Assembly (NCBI GenBank): GCA_016719105.1
Contig: JADKAQ010000004.1
Coordinates: forward strand, 372,001 to 436,000
Source of the DNA: Gemmatimonadota bacterium
GTDB lineage: Bacteria; Gemmatimonadota; Gemmatimonadetes; Gemmatimonadales; Gemmatimonadaceae
Reading direction: 5' to 3'
Length of the DNA stretch: 64,000 bases
The first letter of the stretch is position 1. Each line of letters starts with the position of its first letter. Below the pieces are notes generated by a model. It ran no database searches. It saw only the letters and a program-made list of their open reading frames with translations, and was not told the DNA's origin. This document shows positions 62,268 to 64,000 of the stretch, piece after piece. A program made the position numbers and the translations under genes.

Positions 62268-63599
62268 CTACTCGAGCAGCGCGACCACCACGTCGTTGAC
62301 GTTGGTCCCCGTCATCCCGGTGCGCAGCAGCGCCCCGGCGGCGTCGAGCGCGGGGTACGCGTCGTGCGCATCGAGGTCGCGCTGCGGGTCGCGACCCGCG
62401 AGCGCGATGCGTGACCACGTGTGGCCATCGACGATCGCGCCAGCCGCGTCGGTCGGTCCGTCGCGTCCGTCGGTCCCGGCGGAGAGGATCGTGATGCCGC
62501 GCCCCGCCGCCCCCGCCTCGTGCAACGCCTGCGCGGCGGCGAGTGCGAGTTCCTGCGCCCGCCCGCCGAGCCCGGGGTGGCCACCGAGCGAGACGGTCGT
62601 CTCGCCGCCCCACACCAGGGCAAAGCGGCAGGGCGTGGTTAGAGGTGTGGGCGTCCTCGCGCGCGGCCCACGGTCGCTGCGCGCCGCGATCGCGGCGCGG
62701 GCGATGGCCTCGCCCGTGGAACGCGCCCCACCCCGGATCGGCGTCGGGGCGACCCGCGCATCGATCCCGAGCGAGGCGGCTTCTTGCGCCACTCCCGCGA
62801 GTGCGTCGCCATTGCCGAGGATGATGCGCGGCGTCACGCCGTGCAGCAGCGCGCTCCCGGGCTTGGGCGTCTCCGCCACCTCGCCGAGCAGGGTGCGGTC
62901 GATGTACTGGCGCACCTCGTCGGGGATGTGCGGCCACAGGCGTTGCGCCTGCGCCAGCTCCACGAGGTCGGCGACGTGCCAGTGATCACCGCTGCACGGT
63001 CCGGAGGCGATCGCCGACGGATCGTCGCCGATGACGTCGGAGGCGATCAGCGCCGTGACCTGTGCCCCCTGAAGGGCGACCGCGAGCCGCCCGGCCCCCC
63101 AGCGCATGACGCGCTTGCGAAAGGCGTTCATCACCTCGATCGGGGCGCCGGCGCGGTGCAGCCCCTGAAAGAGCTCGAGCATGCCGTCGACCGAGATCCC
63201 TTCGGTTGGGGCGGCCATCAGCGAGGAGGCGCCGCCGGAGATGAGGACGATCACGTCATCACCCGGCTGGATGAGGCGCACCACGTCGCCCACGGCGTCG
63301 GCCGCGGCCAGCGAGCCGGGGCCGGGGACCGGGTGGTCGCCCGTCACGACGAGGAGCGGATCGACCGCTTCGTCACGACTGGCCGTCACGACGACCCCGC
63401 CCTCCGGGGTCCGCGTCGCGGCGGCGAGGGTGTCGAGGGCCGCGTGCGCCATCGGGACGGCGGCCTTGCCCGCGGCGATGATCCAGGGGCGGGCGCCTAA
63501 CGTGATGCCCTCGAGCGCAGCCCGGGTCGCGGCGCGTGGATCGGCGCTGCGCACGGCGGCCGCGAAGAGTTGCTCGGCGATTTGTCGCGTAGCGGTCAT
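62268..63599 (-). CDS. Glycerate 2-kinase (GckA/MOFRL family)
   Basis: A 443-aa protein. The N-terminal domain has IIAAGKAAVPMAHAALDTL and GDHPVPGPGSLAAADAV; the middle VLISGGASSLMAAPTEGIS. The C-terminal MOFRL domain has LGGHPGLGGRAQELALAAAQ and LSAGTDGRDGPTDAAGAIVD. These are the landmarks of the type-II glycerate kinases, which phosphorylate D-glycerate to 2-phosphoglycerate. ATG 63599 was taken; an ATG five codons upstream is also in frame. It is preceded by the hairpin 63612-63642. Confidence 0.93.
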   Translation of the reverse strand: MTATRQIAEQLFAAAVRSADPRAATRAALEGITLGARPWIIAAGKAAVPMAHAALDTLAAATRTPEGGVVVTASRDEAVDPLLVVTGDHPVPGPGSLAAADAVGDVVRLIQPGDDVIVLISGGASSLMAAPTEGISVDGMLELFQGLHRAGAPIEVMNAFRKRVMRWGAGRLAVALQGAQVTALIASDVIGDDPSAIASGPCSGDHWHVADLVELAQAQRLWPHIPDEVRQYIDRTLLGEVAETPKPGSALLHGVTPRIILGNGDALAGVAQEAASLGIDARVAPTPIRGGARSTGEAIARAAIAARSDRGPRARTPTPLTTPCRFALVWGGETTVSLGGHPGLGGRAQELALAAAQALHEAGAAGRGITILSAGTDGRDGPTDAAGAIVDGHTWSRIALAGRDPQRDLDAHDAYPALDAAGALLRTGMTGTNVNDVVVALLE

Positions 63600-63611
63600 G
63601 GGAGAAACGTA

Positions 63612-63642
63612 CAACGCCCCGGCGGTGGTTGCCGGGGCGTTG
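63612..63642 (-). terminator. Hairpin terminator of the peroxiredoxin-type gene
   Basis: CAACGCCCCGG (63612-63622) pairs perfectly with CCGGGGCGTTG (63632-63642) across a 9-nt loop, just after the stop of the gene at the right edge. Confidence 0.75.
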
Positions 63643-63648
63643 CACCTG

Positions 63649-64000
63649 TCAGGGCGTACCGCCCGCGGGCGGCGACAGCTTGTCGATCACTTCGCCCAAC
63701 TCGGTGTAGGCCTCCGCGGATGACTGCCGGAAGGGCTGCGCCTTGTAGGCGATCCTGCCATCGGGACCGATCACGTACAGCGACCGGTTGTCCAGCTTGT
63801 TGGCGGGCAGGTAGGCCCCGTAGAGCGTTCCCACTGCCCCGTCCCCGTCCGATGCGAACGTGAAGGGGAAGTTCGCGTCCTTCATCCACGCCACGAGCGC
63901 GGTGTCGGGATCGACGCTGATCCCGATGAGGGTCACCTTCTTCCCCCCATTGAAGAGCGTGGCGTACTGATCACGGTACGCCTCCATTTGGATCGTTCAA
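63649..64000 (-). CDS. Peroxiredoxin-type (AhpC/TSA) protein with in-frame TGA at the catalytic Cys position; candidate selenoprotein (5' end beyond right edge)
   Basis: The visible 112 residues from ATG 63987 are the C-terminal two-thirds of an AhpC/TSA-type thioredoxin fold: MEAYRDQYATLFN, KKVTLIGISVDPD, FPFTFASDGDGAVGTLYGAY, RSLYVIGPDGRIAYKA. The same frame continues upstream as CAA, ATC, ACG and then TGA (63999-63997). Homologues of the BCP/PrxQ type read 'GCT' here, and the peroxidatic Cys falls exactly on the TGA. The ATG has no ribosome-binding site and would yield a protein without active site. The perfect stem-loop at 63961-63982 lies at SECIS distance. I therefore read the TGA as selenocysteine, with the gene continuing past the edge. 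This is inference from one codon and one hairpin. A plain stop or base error is the alternative. Confidence 0.6.
63961..63982 (-). promoter_or_regulatory. Candidate bacterial SECIS stem-loop
   Basis: On the minus strand GGCGTAC (63982-63976), an 8-nt loop CGTGATCA and GTACGCC (63967-63961) form a perfect 7-bp stem. The loop starts 21 nt after the TGA and has G as its second base, as bacterial SECIS elements require. The stem also lies in coding sequence, as bacterial SECIS elements do. Confidence 0.55.

Overview
The window looks like chromosomal DNA of a high-GC, Gram-negative, diderm soil or water bacterium, most likely of the Gemmatimonadota. That placement is inference. It rests on the dense GC-rich coding, outer-membrane and lipoprotein genes, duplicated FtsX-type orphan permeases, paired S9 peptidases, an exosortase with a PEP-CTERM protein, and a recurring intergenic GGAAGACG octamer. 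I see no rRNA, tRNA, CRISPR array, insertion sequence or prophage. About 47 protein genes are supported.

Layout. 1-6000 (minus) is a tightly overlapping glycan operon: dTDP-glucose 4,6-dehydratase, sugar 3,4-ketoisomerase-like cupin, a 57-aa ORF, an acetyltransferase-like protein, an FAD protein and a TPR-GT61 glycosyltransferase that runs off the left edge. 6394-10462 (plus) holds a PAS-GGDEF diguanylate cyclase and an S9 peptidase. 10578-15529 (minus) holds a Ser-rich lipoprotein, a malonate uptake and activation pair (matC-matB) and a class-PPK2 kinase with a histone-H1-like tail. 15755-20061 (minus) is a peptide-type ABC importer (two permeases, binding protein, one frameshifted gene, no ATPase). 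20124-23059 holds a DUF885 protein and a Gfo/Idh/MocA oxidoreductase. 23181-27104 is a compact exosortase locus (VanZ-like protein, exosortase, EpsI, PEP-CTERM substrate). 27384-32063 holds an Ig-like lipoprotein, a GDPD phosphodiesterase and a TonB-dependent receptor. 32279-36209 holds a secreted protein and two c-type cytochromes (eight- and two-haem). 36229-42221 holds an HDOD-GAF regulator, a membrane protein, a second S9 peptidase and an MFS exporter. 42253-53143 (minus) is a long operon: MacA-like adaptor, two ABC ATPases, a 74-aa membrane protein, two giant FtsX permeases, and an NtrC/NtrB pair that probably controls them. 53463-56201 holds an NlpC/P60 hydrolase and queD, queE, queC for preQ0. 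56356-57173 is a lipoprotein frameshifted at C-tracts. 57279-60112 pairs a chemoreceptor with a periplasmic binding protein. 60177-62187 is aguA-aguB (agmatine to putrescine). 62268-63599 is glycerate 2-kinase.

The most striking item is at the right edge. A peroxiredoxin-type gene has an in-frame TGA where the peroxidatic Cys codon is expected. A perfect 7-bp stem with an 8-nt loop follows at the distance expected of a bacterial SECIS element, so this is a candidate selenoprotein. The second unexplained signal is a hexamer, GTTAGG/CCTAAC, that accounts for about half of all TTA/TAA trinucleotides in the window and occurs in several reading frames.
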